From the NCBI RefSeq assembly GCF_000308495.1, contig NZ_BAFU01000073.1, forward strand, positions 62,001-126,000: a stretch of DNA of 64,000 nt, in the 5' to 3' direction. The DNA is from Nocardia brevicatena NBRC 12119. Its GTDB lineage: Bacteria; Actinomycetota; Actinomycetes; Mycobacteriales; Mycobacteriaceae. This document shows, piece after piece, positions 33,944-43,449 of the stretch. The position numbers and the translations under genes are program-made. Position 1 is the first letter of the stretch. The number at the start of each line of letters is the position of its first letter. The notes beneath the pieces are model-generated. The model searched no databases. It was not told where the DNA came from and saw nothing but the letters and a program-made list of their open reading frames with translations.

Positions 33944-36547
33944 TCACAGTTTGACCAGGGTACGGCTGTACTGCGGAATGAGCCGGATCTTGCCCGCGGT
34001 ACCGAAGTCGATGGTGACGGTGGCCAGGGGGCCGAAACCGTCCGCGGCGATAACCCGGCCGAGACCGTATTTGTCGTCGCTCACCCGGTCGCCGACCGCG
34101 AGCACCAGATCGGCATTGTTGCGGGCGGCACGCGGCGCCGGGCGCCGCTCCCGAATCCCCGGGCGCGGCTCGGACCGGCCCGTCTCCGCCCATCCGTCGC
34201 CGCGGGTCCAGTCGCGTTCGAAGCCCTCGTCGCCCCGCCTGCGGCCCCGAACCGGAACGGCGGGCCCCTTGGGCTCCAACCGCTTCCAATCGATCAGATG
34301 GTCCGGGATCTCCTGCAGGAACCGGGACTCCGGATTCGATACCGGCTGCCCCCACCCGGACCGGACCACGGCGCGGGTGAGGTAGAGCCTGCGCCGAGCC
34401 CGGGTGATACCCACATAGGCCAGGCGGCGTTCCTCGGCCAGTTCGGCCGGATCTCCCAGGGCTCGCATATGCGGGAACTGGCCGTCCTCCCAGCCGGTGA
34501 CGAAGACGACCGGGAATTCCAGACCCTTGGCGGTGTGCAGTGTCATGAGTGTGACCAGCCCGGAGCCCTCCGCCGGGATCTGGTCGGTATCGGCGACCAG
34601 GGACACTCGCTCGAGGAACGCGGCCAGTGAGCCGGGATCGGGTTCGCCCTCGGCCGGCTCGGGCACCAGTCCCTCGACGCGCGCGGCCTCGGCATTGTTG
34701 CGGGCCTCGGAACTGAACTCCCGTGCCACACTCACCAGTTCGTTGAGGTTGTCCAGCCGCGCGCCGTCCTGCGGGTCGTCGGAGGCCTCCAACTCCGCCC
34801 GGTAGCCGGTGCGGTCGAGGACCGCCTCGACCACCGCACCGACATCCGGGAAGTCCGCTTCGCCGGTTTCGCCGGCGGCCCGGATCTCGTCCAGCAGAGC
34901 GAGGAAGCCGGAAATGGCATTGCGCGCCCGGGTGTTCAGCAGAGCCACTTTGCCCTCGGCGGCGTCGCGCAGGGCGGCCGCGAAACCGATACCGCGCTGT
35001 TCGGCGTGTACCGCCACACAGGCTTCGGCCCGGTCGCCGATACCGCGGCGGGGCGTGTTGAGGATGCGCCGCATGCTCACCGCGTCCTCGGGGTTTTCCA
35101 GCACCCGCAGATAGGCGACGATATCGCGCACTTCCTTGCGCTCGTAGAAGCGGACGCCGCCCACGACCTTGTACGGCAGGCCCATTCGGATGAAGATCTC
35201 CTCCAGCGCCCGGGAGTTGTTGTTGGTTCGGTAGAACACCGCGATATCACCGTAGCCTGCCTCCCCCGCGTCCACCAGTCGGTCGATCTCCCGCGCCACG
35301 AAGGCCGCCTCGTCGTGTTCGTTGTCGGCGACATAACCGGTGATCAGCTCACCGTCGCCGGCGTCGGTCCACAGCCGTTTGTCCCGCCGGTTCTGATTGC
35401 GGGCGATCACGGCGTTTGCGGCGGACAGGATGTGCTGGGTGGAGCGGTAGTTCTGTTCCAGCAGAATCGTCTCGGCATCGGGGAAATCGCGTTCGAACTC
35501 CTCGATATTGCGGATGGTGGCGCCGCGGAAGGCATAGATGGACTGATCCGCGTCACCGACCACGCACAGTTCGCCGGCGGGAACGGCGGTGTGTTCGGTG
35601 GCCGCGTCACCATCGACCGGAGTATCACTGCCGGGAGCCCCCGCCGCGCCGTGCCCGACCAGTTCGCGCACCAGCACATACTGGGCATGGTTGGTGTCCT
35701 GGTATTCGTCGACCAGGACATGCCGGAAACGACGGCGGTAGTACTCGGCCACCTCGGGGTGGTTCTGCAGCAGCGCCACCGTCTCGCCGATCAGATCGTC
35801 GAAATCCAGCGCGTTGGCCGTGCGGAGTCGCCGCTGGTACTCGCCGTAGACCCGGGCGACGACACCGGGCAGTTCGGCAGGGTCCGATTCGGCGTCGACG
35901 GCGGCCTGTCGCGGACCGATGAGCTCGTTCTTCAGGTTGGAGATGGCCGTCGCCAGCAGACGGGCGGAGTACTTCTTGGGATCGATATCGAGATCCCGGA
36001 CGATCATGGTGAGCAGGCGGCGGGAGTCGTCGGCGTCATAGATGGAGAAGTTGGAGTTCAACCCGGGCAATAGCGCCGCCTGGCTGCGCAGGATGCGCAC
36101 ACAACTGGAGTGGAAGGTCGAGACCCACATACTGGCCGCCTGCGGGCCCACCAGCCCGATAACCCGCTCACGCATCTCCGCGGCGGCCTTGTTGGTGAAG
36201 GTGATGGCGAGAATCTGCCCAGGCATGGCACCGCGTGCGGCCAGCAGGTAGGCGATCCGGCGGGTCAGCACCGCGGTTTTGCCCGAACCGGCGCCCGCCA
36301 CGATGAGCAGCGGCGCCCCGGTGTGCAGCACGGCCGCCCGCTGCTGGGGATTGAGCCCGTCGAGCAGCCGTTCGACCTCATCCGCACGCCGCGCGGCCGC
36401 CTCGGCGCGCCGCTGCGCCTGTTCGGCCTGGATTCGCTGCTGTTGCGCCATCAGTCCGTCCGGAGCCGCGTCCGTCCGAATCGAATTTTCCTGCGCCCGC
36501 TGTCCGGGTGCCGGATCTCGATGTTCCGAAGCCACAGTGGTGTCCAT
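33944..36547 (-). CDS. pcrA: ATP-dependent DNA helicase PcrA/UvrD1
   Basis: A superfamily 1A 3'-5' helicase of 867 residues for nucleotide-excision and replication repair. Walker A is GAGSGKT (residues 85-91) after the Q motif LNPQQRAAVLH; further motifs are ITFTNKAAAEMRERV, DEYQDTNHAQYVLV, GDADQSIYAFRGA, EQNYRS, TLHTAKGLEF and VGITRARRRLYL. The C-terminal 60 residues form a Tudor-like domain (DKYGLGRVIAADGFGPLATVTIDFG) used for RNA polymerase or Ku contact. It is convergent with the M23 peptidase gene, as in mycobacteria. Confidence 0.95.
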   Translation of the reverse strand: MDTTVASEHRDPAPGQRAQENSIRTDAAPDGLMAQQQRIQAEQAQRRAEAAARRADEVERLLDGLNPQQRAAVLHTGAPLLIVAGAGSGKTAVLTRRIAYLLAARGAMPGQILAITFTNKAAAEMRERVIGLVGPQAASMWVSTFHSSCVRILRSQAALLPGLNSNFSIYDADDSRRLLTMIVRDLDIDPKKYSARLLATAISNLKNELIGPRQAAVDAESDPAELPGVVARVYGEYQRRLRTANALDFDDLIGETVALLQNHPEVAEYYRRRFRHVLVDEYQDTNHAQYVLVRELVGHGAAGAPGSDTPVDGDAATEHTAVPAGELCVVGDADQSIYAFRGATIRNIEEFERDFPDAETILLEQNYRSTQHILSAANAVIARNQNRRDKRLWTDAGDGELITGYVADNEHDEAAFVAREIDRLVDAGEAGYGDIAVFYRTNNNSRALEEIFIRMGLPYKVVGGVRFYERKEVRDIVAYLRVLENPEDAVSMRRILNTPRRGIGDRAEACVAVHAEQRGIGFAAALRDAAEGKVALLNTRARNAISGFLALLDEIRAAGETGEADFPDVGAVVEAVLDRTGYRAELEASDDPQDGARLDNLNELVSVAREFSSEARNNAEAARVEGLVPEPAEGEPDPGSLAAFLERVSLVADTDQIPAEGSGLVTLMTLHTAKGLEFPVVFVTGWEDGQFPHMRALGDPAELAEERRLAYVGITRARRRLYLTRAVVRSGWGQPVSNPESRFLQEIPDHLIDWKRLEPKGPAVPVRGRRRGDEGFERDWTRGDGWAETGRSEPRPGIRERRPAPRAARNNADLVLAVGDRVSDDKYGLGRVIAADGFGPLATVTIDFGTAGKIRLIPQYSRTLVKL

Positions 36548-36947
36548 CGTTGCTCAACGCTACCGGTGCGGGCCGACAGGATCGACCGTTCGGCCGGATC
36601 GGGGTCACGCGCGGATACCGAGATCAACACGATATGAACACCTACCGACGAGTCGGGAGCATCAGGGTGCGCCCAAGTGCGTCCGCTATCCTATCGTTAG
36701 CGTTTTGCATAGTTTGTCGACCGTGGCAGACTGGCTCCATGGTCAGACCTCCCATCGGGCATTCATTCCGGATCTGTGCCGGGCCGCGGGGTCGTGGACC
36801 TGGCACCTGAGCGCCCCATCGGGGAGATGCTGGGGGGACATTGCAACGCAAGGCCCGCATCGGGCCAGTTTTCACGGTGAAGGAACCGAAATCGGTAACG
36901 AGCACGACACCGCGGCCGATCCGGGTTCTGACACGAGGAGATGGAAT
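36548..36947. other. Intergenic region between pcrA and chorismate mutase
   Basis: 400 nt separating the divergent pcrA and chorismate mutase genes. No gene is supported. AT-richer sequence around 36688-36720 is a plausible promoter area. I saw no attenuator-type hairpin or Trp/Phe/Tyr-rich leader peptide. Confidence 0.4.
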
Positions 36948-37241
36948 ATGAGCACCCCTGCCACGACGACCGGGTCGGATTCGGCTCTGCCCCACACCCA
37001 GGCCGAGATCGAGAAGCTCCGAAAGGAGATCGATCGGCTCGATGCGGAGATCCTCGCCGCTATCAAGCGGCGGACCGAGATCTCGCAGATCATCGGGCGG
37101 ACCCGCATGGCGTCCGGTGGCCCCCGCCTGGTGCACAGTCGGGAGATGAAGGTGCTGGAGCGCTTCAGCGAACTGGGCCAGGAGGGCCATACCCTCGCCA
37201 TGCTGCTGCTGCGCCTCGGGCGCGGCCGCCTCGGCCGCTAG
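36948..37241 (+). CDS. Chorismate mutase (AroQ class, intracellular)
   Basis: This enzyme rearranges chorismate to prephenate for Phe and Tyr synthesis. The 97-residue, all-helical protein has IEKLRKEIDRLDAEILAAIKRRTEISQIIGRTRMASGGPRLVHSREMKVLERFSELG and ends LAMLLLRLGRGRLGR, close to what I recall of M. tuberculosis Rv0948c, including the C-terminal arm that contacts DAHP synthase and is activated by it. ATG 36948 has GAGGAG upstream. Confidence 0.93.
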   Translation: MSTPATTTGSDSALPHTQAEIEKLRKEIDRLDAEILAAIKRRTEISQIIGRTRMASGGPRLVHSREMKVLERFSELGQEGHTLAMLLLRLGRGRLGR

Positions 37242-37371
37242 CACGGTCGGCACGGTCCGTCTTCGACCGTGCACGTACCGGAGAAGACGGCCCACCCGGT
37301 GGGCCCGCCGAGCCGCCCATCTCCTCCGGCCCACCAGAACCGCGCGACGTTCCCCCGATCGTCGCTGCCCC

Positions 37372-37408
37372 ATGACCGCCCCGGGTGTCTACGCCTCGGG
37401 GCGGTCAT
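37372..37408. terminator. Hairpin between chorismate mutase and aldehyde dehydrogenase genes
   Basis: A 12-bp perfect inverted repeat (ATGACCGCCCCG at 37372-37383, complement at 37397-37408) with a 13-nt loop between convergent genes. Confidence 0.75.
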
Positions 37409-37458
37409 CTCGTTCCCGGGCGCCGGTCTTCTCCTCGGGTCGGCGTACGGGCGGGAAC

Positions 37459-38913
37459 TCAGGTCACAGCGATGTATTTGGTCGACAGGTATTCCTCGAT
37501 ACCCTCGGTACCGCCCTCACGCCCGAATCCAGAGGCCTTGACACCCCCGAACGGCGCCGCCGGATCAGAGATGACACCGCGATTCACCCCGACCATCCCG
37601 CTCTCCAGCCCCTCCGCGACCCGCAGGGCGCGATCCAGGTCCCGGGTGTAGACGTAGCTCACCAGGCCGTATTCGGTGTCGTTGGCGGCGGCCAGGCCCT
37701 CTTCCTCGGTATCGAACCCGATGATCGGCGCCACCGGCCCGAACACCTCCTCACGCAGGATGCGGGCATCGGCGGGGATATCGGTGAGGACCGTCGCCGG
37801 ATAGAACCAGCCGGGACCCTCGGGCGCCTTGCCGCCGAGTCGGACGGTGGCACCGGAAGAGACCGCGTCGTCGACCAGTTCCGCGACGGAGTTCAGTTGG
37901 TCTTCGCTGACCAGCGGGCCCAGGGTGCTGTCCGGATCGGTGCCCGGCCCCATCCGCACCTGCTCGCCCATCGCCCGCACCAACTTATCGGTGAACTCGT
38001 CCAATACCCCGCGCTGGACATGGAAACGGTTGGCCGCGGTGCACGCCTCACCGCCGTTGCGCAGCTTCGCCAGCATCGCTCCCGCGACGGCGTCGTCGAT
38101 ATCGGCGTCGTCGAAGACGACGAACGGCGCGTTGCCGCCGAGTTCCATCGATGTGCGCAGCAGACCACCCGCCGACTTCTCCACCAGCATTCGGCCGACT
38201 TCGGTGGACCCCGTGAAGGTGAGTTTGCGTAGCCGAGGGTCGTCGAGCAGCGGCTGGGTCACCGCGCCGGAATGTCGGGAGGTGATCACCGACAGCACCC
38301 CGTCGGGCAGCCCGGCCTCGCTGCACAGTTTGGCCAGCAGCAGCATGGTCAGCGGTGTGGCCGAGGCGGGTTTGACAATGATGGGACAGCCCGCGGCGAG
38401 CGCGGGGCCGATCTTGCGGGTGCCCATGGCCAGCGGGAAATTCCACGGCGTAATGGCCAGACAGGGCCCGACCGGCTGTTTGTGCACGATGATCCGGCCC
38501 GCCCCGGACGGCGCGCGCAGATAGCGACCGTGGACCCGCACCGCTTCCTCACTGAACCAGCGGAAGAACTCGGCGCCATAGCGCACCTCGTTACGACTCT
38601 CCGGGAGCGCCTTGCCCATTTCCAGGGTCATCAGCAGGGCGAATTCCTCGGCGCGGGCGGTGATCCGCTCATACACCGCCCGCAGGATCTCGCCGCGTTC
38701 CCGGGCAGAGGTGGCGGCCCATTCGGACTGAACGGCGACTGCCGCGTCCAGGGCGCGCACGGCGTCCTCCGGGCCGGCGTCGGCGACGTGGGTGAGGACC
38801 TGTCCGTCGGCCGGATTGTGCACCGGAAAGGTGCCTCCGCCGGCGGCGTCGACGGGCCCTCCTATCCACAATCGCGTCGGTACGGATTCGAGGAGTTCGT
38901 TGATCGACACCAT
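37459..38913 (-). CDS. NAD(P)-dependent succinate-semialdehyde dehydrogenase-type enzyme
   Basis: An aldehyde dehydrogenase of 484 residues. It has TPWNFPLAMGTRKIGPALAAGCPIIVKPASATPLT (cofactor site), FTGSTEVGRMLVEKSAGGLLRTSMELGGNAPFVVFDDADID (general base Glu) and NGGEACTAANRFHV (catalytic Cys), then EEVFGPVAPI. The overall pattern, including SMELGGNAPF and GVNRGVISDPAAPFGGVKASGFGREGG, fits the GabD branch that oxidises succinate semialdehyde to succinate. Substrate is inferred. It is divergent from pgi, with about 125 bp between the two starts. Confidence 0.88.
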   Translation of the reverse strand: MVSINELLESVPTRLWIGGPVDAAGGGTFPVHNPADGQVLTHVADAGPEDAVRALDAAVAVQSEWAATSARERGEILRAVYERITARAEEFALLMTLEMGKALPESRNEVRYGAEFFRWFSEEAVRVHGRYLRAPSGAGRIIVHKQPVGPCLAITPWNFPLAMGTRKIGPALAAGCPIIVKPASATPLTMLLLAKLCSEAGLPDGVLSVITSRHSGAVTQPLLDDPRLRKLTFTGSTEVGRMLVEKSAGGLLRTSMELGGNAPFVVFDDADIDDAVAGAMLAKLRNGGEACTAANRFHVQRGVLDEFTDKLVRAMGEQVRMGPGTDPDSTLGPLVSEDQLNSVAELVDDAVSSGATVRLGGKAPEGPGWFYPATVLTDIPADARILREEVFGPVAPIIGFDTEEEGLAAANDTEYGLVSYVYTRDLDRALRVAEGLESGMVGVNRGVISDPAAPFGGVKASGFGREGGTEGIEEYLSTKYIAVT

Positions 38914-39038
38914 GACGCCAGGCTATGCCCGATATCCCCGCGAGAACAGGACGCGGCCGCGGCCGGCGACACGCGTTTCGGGTGCCCGGCGAAGGTTTTC
39001 GGTGCGCCGAAACGCGGCGGCTTGTAACCTCGGCGGAC

Positions 39039-40676
39039 GTGAGCAGCGACATCACCGCATCGGCGGCATGGCGGAAACTGCAGGATCACTACCGCGCGGT
39101 CTCCAACAGTCGGCTTCGGGACCTGTTCGCCGAGGATCCCGAACGCGGACGGGACCTGACCCTCACCGCGGGAGACCTGCACATCGACTACAGCAAGCAC
39201 CGGGTGAACAGGGAGACACTCCGGCTGCTGGTGGAGCTGGCGCGTGAGGCGGGGGTGGCCGAACACCGGGACCGGATGTTCCGGGGCGAGCACATCAACA
39301 CCTCCGAGAACCGGGCGGTCGGGCATATCGCCCTGCGGCTGCCCGCCGGGACCGCGCTGACCATCGACGGTGTGGACGCGGGTGCCGACGTACACCGGGT
39401 GCTGGACCGGATGGGCGAATTCGCCGAATCGGTGCGCTCGGGATCCTGGCGCGGCGCGACCGGCGAACGAATCCGCACCGTGGTCAATATCGGTATCGGC
39501 GGTTCCGATCTGGGGCCGGTCATGGTGCATCAGGCGCTGCGCCACTATGCCACGGCGGGAATCGACGCCCGGTTCGTATCGAATGTCGATCCCGCGGATC
39601 TGGTCGCGAAACTGGCCGGGCTGGACCCGGCCACCACCCTGTTCATCGTGGCGTCCAAGACCTTCTCCACCCTGGAGACGCTGACCAACGCCACGGCGGC
39701 CCGCCGCTGGCTGGCCGAGGCACTCGGCGAGGATGCGGTGGCCAAACATTTCGTCGCCGTGTCCACCAATACCGAGCGGGTGGCCGAGTTCGGTATCGAT
39801 ACGGCGAATATGTTCGGTTTCTGGGACTGGGTCGGCGGACGTTATTCGGTGGATTCCGCGATCGGACTGTCGGTGATGGTGACCGTGGGCCCGCGGCATT
39901 TCGCCGACTTCCTGGCCGGAATGCACGCCATCGACCGGCATTTCGCGAGCGCCCCCTTGGAGGAGAACGCGCCGGTGCTGCTGGGACTGCTCGGTGTGTG
40001 GTATTCGGACTTCTTCGGCGCGCAGACGCGGGCGGTGCTGCCGTATTCCAACGATCTGGCCCGTTTCCCGGCCTATCTACAACAGCTCACCATGGAGTCG
40101 AACGGCAAATCGGTGCGCGCCGACGGCACCCCGGTGACCACTTCGACCGGGGAGATCTTCTGGGGCGAACCGGGCACCAACGGCCAGCACGCCTTCTACC
40201 AGCTGCTGCATCAGGGCACCCGGCTGGTTCCGGCCGATTTCATCGGATTCGCCCGCCCCACCGACGATCTGCCCACCCGGGACGGTACCGGCAGTATGCA
40301 CGACATCCTGATGAGCAACCTGTTCGCGCAGTCCAAGGTGCTGGCGTTCGGGAAGACGGCCGAGGAGATCGCCGACGAGGGCACCGCGGCCGACCTGGTG
40401 CCGCACAAGGTGATGCCCGGCAACCGGCCCAGCACTACCATCCTGGCGCCGCAGCTCACGCCTTCCGTGCTGGGGCAGCTGATCGCGCTCTACGAGCATC
40501 AGGTTTTCGTGGAGGGAAGTATCTGGGGCATCGACAGTTTCGACCAGTGGGGTGTGGAACTCGGCAAACAGCAGGCGCTGGCGCTGGCGCCGCTGCTCAC
40601 CTCGGCGCAGGAACCCGCACCGCAGGACGACTCCTCCACCGACGGCCTGATCCGCTGGTATCGGGCGCACCGCTGA
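39039..40676 (+). CDS. pgi: Glucose-6-phosphate isomerase
   Basis: Pgi interconverts glucose 6-phosphate and fructose 6-phosphate in glycolysis. The 545-residue protein contains [53 protein letters not shown], the signature [32 protein letters not shown] and [19 protein letters not shown] with [17 protein letters not shown] near the end. GTG 39039 begins [13 protein letters not shown]; the open frame upstream reads Arg-rich antisense sequence and is rejected. Confidence 0.96.
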   Translation: MSSDITASAAWRKLQDHYRAVSNSRLRDLFAEDPERGRDLTLTAGDLHIDYSKHRVNRETLRLLVELAREAGVAEHRDRMFRGEHINTSENRAVGHIALRLPAGTALTIDGVDAGADVHRVLDRMGEFAESVRSGSWRGATGERIRTVVNIGIGGSDLGPVMVHQALRHYATAGIDARFVSNVDPADLVAKLAGLDPATTLFIVASKTFSTLETLTNATAARRWLAEALGEDAVAKHFVAVSTNTERVAEFGIDTANMFGFWDWVGGRYSVDSAIGLSVMVTVGPRHFADFLAGMHAIDRHFASAPLEENAPVLLGLLGVWYSDFFGAQTRAVLPYSNDLARFPAYLQQLTMESNGKSVRADGTPVTTSTGEIFWGEPGTNGQHAFYQLLHQGTRLVPADFIGFARPTDDLPTRDGTGSMHDILMSNLFAQSKVLAFGKTAEEIADEGTAADLVPHKVMPGNRPSTTILAPQLTPSVLGQLIALYEHQVFVEGSIWGIDSFDQWGVELGKQQALALAPLLTSAQEPAPQDDSSTDGLIRWYRAHR

Positions 40677-40784
40677 CGCCGCGTGCCGAACGGCTCGGCG
40701 CGTCCGCGACAACCGGGGCGCGATTGCCGCGCGACCGGCGCCACCGCACGCGGGAACGAGCCGTGCCATGGCCGGCGGGCCGGA

Positions 40785-42524
40785 TCACCAGGACGTGACG
40801 GGCAGCGTGAGCTGTGCCGCCGTGCGGTGGGCCAGGACGCGCAGCGCCGAGTCGCTGGGGATCCGATCAGGGTCGAGTCCCGCCAAGGTGAGGCTGTACT
40901 CGTCGGGCGTACGGCACAGGTAGCCCAACAGGTGGGTGCGGGGGCGGCGGGCGACGGTCAGGCCGGGGTGGATGGCGCGCGTGGCCACACCCGTGCACGG
41001 GTACGGGCCCAGCGTGAGGAGCCGCGACGGAAACGGCCCGATATTGGAGCAGAGGATGTCGCGTTCGCCGGCACCGCGGGACATCAGGTAGGCGAGCCGG
41101 TCCGGGACGACCTGCAGGATCTCCTCGGGAAGCCCACCCGGGCTCGATATACGGCGCCGATAGGCGAGCCGGCACTTCGTCCGGACCTCGGCCGGACCGT
41201 CGTCCGGGTCGACCGTGATCCCGGTCATCGCCAGATCGTTGTCGATACGCGGTTCGGCCCGGGTGTCGACCGGCAGGCTCGCCTCGATCCCCCGCGCCGG
41301 GAACCCGCTCGCCCACAGCGTATGCGCGACGAACCAGACGAACAGGCTGTTGGCGGTTCCACCGTGCTCGGCCGCCACCCGATCCCACCGGTTCACCGAA
41401 CACCGCAGGACCACCCCGGTAACGGGCAGAGCCGTCGTGCGCACCGAACCGCTTCGCCATATGGGTCCGGTCGAAGGGCGAACGGATACACCGGCCCCCG
41501 GATCGCACGCGTCTCCGGCCGGTGCCCCCGCGGACACCCCGCGATCCCACGGACCACCCTCGTCCGCGCCCAGCGCTTCCACGGACACGACACGAGCCGG
41601 CGGACCGCACTTGTCCCTGTCACCGATCGATGACCTCGCGGACGCGCCGGACGTCGCCGCACCGCCCTGATCGGCGATACCCGTGGGCGAGCCCACCGGC
41701 AACCCGGACAGGCCGTGAACCGGCGGAGAGCCGACCGTCCACCGGCCGGTGGCGGAGGCCGGACAGCCCCGATCGCCCCTGTCGGCGTCCGCACCCCAGG
41801 CCGAGCCCGGCGACCGGAAGAACCGAACGATATCACCGGACAACGCTCTGACCGTCCCGCCGACAACCACCGACCACTGCCGCCGGGCGTCTCCCCAGTC
41901 CGTTCCCGGCGTTCCGGCTCCCGCGGATACCGGACGAACCGAAGTACCACCGGGCGGATTCCCGAGATAGGGGTCTTCCCCTCCCGGATACGGTTCACCG
42001 AGCTCTGCGCCATACCCGAAACCCGGCCCATCCGCCGAATCGCCCACCCCCGCGTTTCCCCGACCCGGGGGCACCGAAGCGCGGTTCAGCGCTTCCAACG
42101 CGTCCTCGACGGCCAGGATCAGCCCCCTGGCGTCCGCCAGGACATGCGAGCAGGTGAGGGCGACCACGGTGCCGCCGTCGTCCACCGCGGTCGCGGACAA
42201 ACGCCAGCCCGGACCGTGTTCGGGATCGAGATCATCGCCTCGGGTATCGGCCCAGGCGAGAACCTCGGCTGCGGGGATCGGCGCGGAGATGTAGTCGAAC
42301 GGATGGGCCCGGACGGACCGCTGCCAGTAGGGCCGGGCACCGGGGACCCGAGAGCGGACCACGCGACGGCCGAGGGGCCCGGTCCGCAGCATCTCGTGCG
42401 TTCGCTCCAAGAGGGCGCGATCGACGCGGTCCGCGGTCCGCCACAACCCCTGCAACGCGATCGGTGTCCCCATCCCGTGATGCGCCCGCAGGAAGATCTC
42501 GTCGACGACGCTCAGCCTGTGCAT
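40785..42524 (-). CDS. Condensation/WS-DGAT-fold acyltransferase-like protein with a long Gly-rich insertion
   Basis: A 579-residue protein whose two ends look like the two halves of the CoA-dependent acyltransferase fold. The first half carries an HxxxD motif (LTCSHVLADARGL, about residues 124-137). The second half has NSLFVWFVAHTLWASGFPARGIEASLPVDTRAEPRIDNDLAMTGITVD and ILCSNIGPFPSRLLTLG. Between them, residues of about 150-365 are Gly/Ser/Pro/Asp-rich with no family resemblance. Such proteins esterify lipids or polyketides in actinomycetes. The substrate is unknown. It is convergent with pgi. Confidence 0.7.
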   Translation of the reverse strand: MHRLSVVDEIFLRAHHGMGTPIALQGLWRTADRVDRALLERTHEMLRTGPLGRRVVRSRVPGARPYWQRSVRAHPFDYISAPIPAAEVLAWADTRGDDLDPEHGPGWRLSATAVDDGGTVVALTCSHVLADARGLILAVEDALEALNRASVPPGRGNAGVGDSADGPGFGYGAELGEPYPGGEDPYLGNPPGGTSVRPVSAGAGTPGTDWGDARRQWSVVVGGTVRALSGDIVRFFRSPGSAWGADADRGDRGCPASATGRWTVGSPPVHGLSGLPVGSPTGIADQGGAATSGASARSSIGDRDKCGPPARVVSVEALGADEGGPWDRGVSAGAPAGDACDPGAGVSVRPSTGPIWRSGSVRTTALPVTGVVLRCSVNRWDRVAAEHGGTANSLFVWFVAHTLWASGFPARGIEASLPVDTRAEPRIDNDLAMTGITVDPDDGPAEVRTKCRLAYRRRISSPGGLPEEILQVVPDRLAYLMSRGAGERDILCSNIGPFPSRLLTLGPYPCTGVATRAIHPGLTVARRPRTHLLGYLCRTPDEYSLTLAGLDPDRIPSDSALRVLAHRTAAQLTLPVTSW

Positions 42525-42625
42525 ACGCTCAGACCGGGCCGGTGCTCACCGGCCGTCCACGGCTGTCGTGCCGCCGACACGGCAACGGGGCGGCCCCGGC
42601 CGCCCGTTCGGACGTGCCCGTACAT

Positions 42626-43384
42626 TCAGCGGAATTCACCACGCCCCTCCCCCGCCGCGAACTTCCGCGGCCCCTCCAGATCGCCCGCCATAAGCGTGGC
42701 CATCCCGTGTTCGAATTCGTTGCGCATGGCCGTCGACTCGTCCATCCCTTCCTGCTCGAGTACCGACAGCCGGTCCGAGCGCAGACAGGTCTGCGGCAGC
42801 GTGGCGAGCTGACCGGCGATCTCCTCGGCCACCCGGCGGGCGTCGCCGGTGGGGACGACCCTGCTCACCAACCCCATCTGCAATGCCTCGGGCGCGCTCA
42901 CCGGACGTCCGGTGAGGATCATGTCCATGGCCCGCCCGGTGCCGATGAGCCGCGGCAGCCGGACCGTCCCCCCGTCGATCAGCGGAACACCCCACCGGCG
43001 GCAGTACACCCCGAAGGTGCTGTCCTGTTCGGCGACGCGCATATCGCACCACAGCGCGAGTTCCAGACCGCCCGCGACGGCATAACCGGAGACGGCGGCG
43101 ACGACCGGTTTGGACAGCCGCAGCCGGGTGGGGCCCATGGGGCCGTCACCGTCCGGCGTGAGCCGGTTGGATTTCTCACCGCCCATCGCCTTGAGATCGG
43201 CTCCGGCGCAGAAGGTACCGCCCTCGCCCCAGAGCACGGCGACCGCCGCGGTGGGATCGGCGTCGAAGGCACGAAACGCGTCGGCCAGCGCTGCGGCCGT
43301 GGGGCCGTCGACGGCGTTGCGGGCCTGCGGCCGGTGCAGGATTACCGTGGTAACCGGGCCCGCGTGTTCAACTCGTACGCTCAC
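42626..43384 (-). CDS. Enoyl-CoA hydratase/isomerase family protein
   Basis: A crotonase-fold protein of 252 residues. MSVRVEHAGPVTTVILHRPQARNAVDGPT, the oxyanion-hole stretch GEGGTFCAGADLKAMGG, and PVVAAVSGYAVAGGLELALWCDMRVAEQDSTFGVYCRRWGVPLIDGGTVRLPRLIG are family-typical. The residue at the second catalytic position sits in CRRWGVPLIDGGT, as in many hydratases of this branch. It is divergent from the AidB-like dehydrogenase with about 65 bp between them, suggesting a shared promoter region for fatty-acid metabolism. Confidence 0.9.
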   Translation of the reverse strand: MSVRVEHAGPVTTVILHRPQARNAVDGPTAAALADAFRAFDADPTAAVAVLWGEGGTFCAGADLKAMGGEKSNRLTPDGDGPMGPTRLRLSKPVVAAVSGYAVAGGLELALWCDMRVAEQDSTFGVYCRRWGVPLIDGGTVRLPRLIGTGRAMDMILTGRPVSAPEALQMGLVSRVVPTGDARRVAEEIAGQLATLPQTCLRSDRLSVLEQEGMDESTAMRNEFEHGMATLMAGDLEGPRKFAAGEGRGEFR

Positions 43385-43449
43385 ACCTCGACCTTACGGG
43401 TACACGCGTTGCGCGAAGAAGAGAATCGATACCAGTCCAGGAGTGCCCG

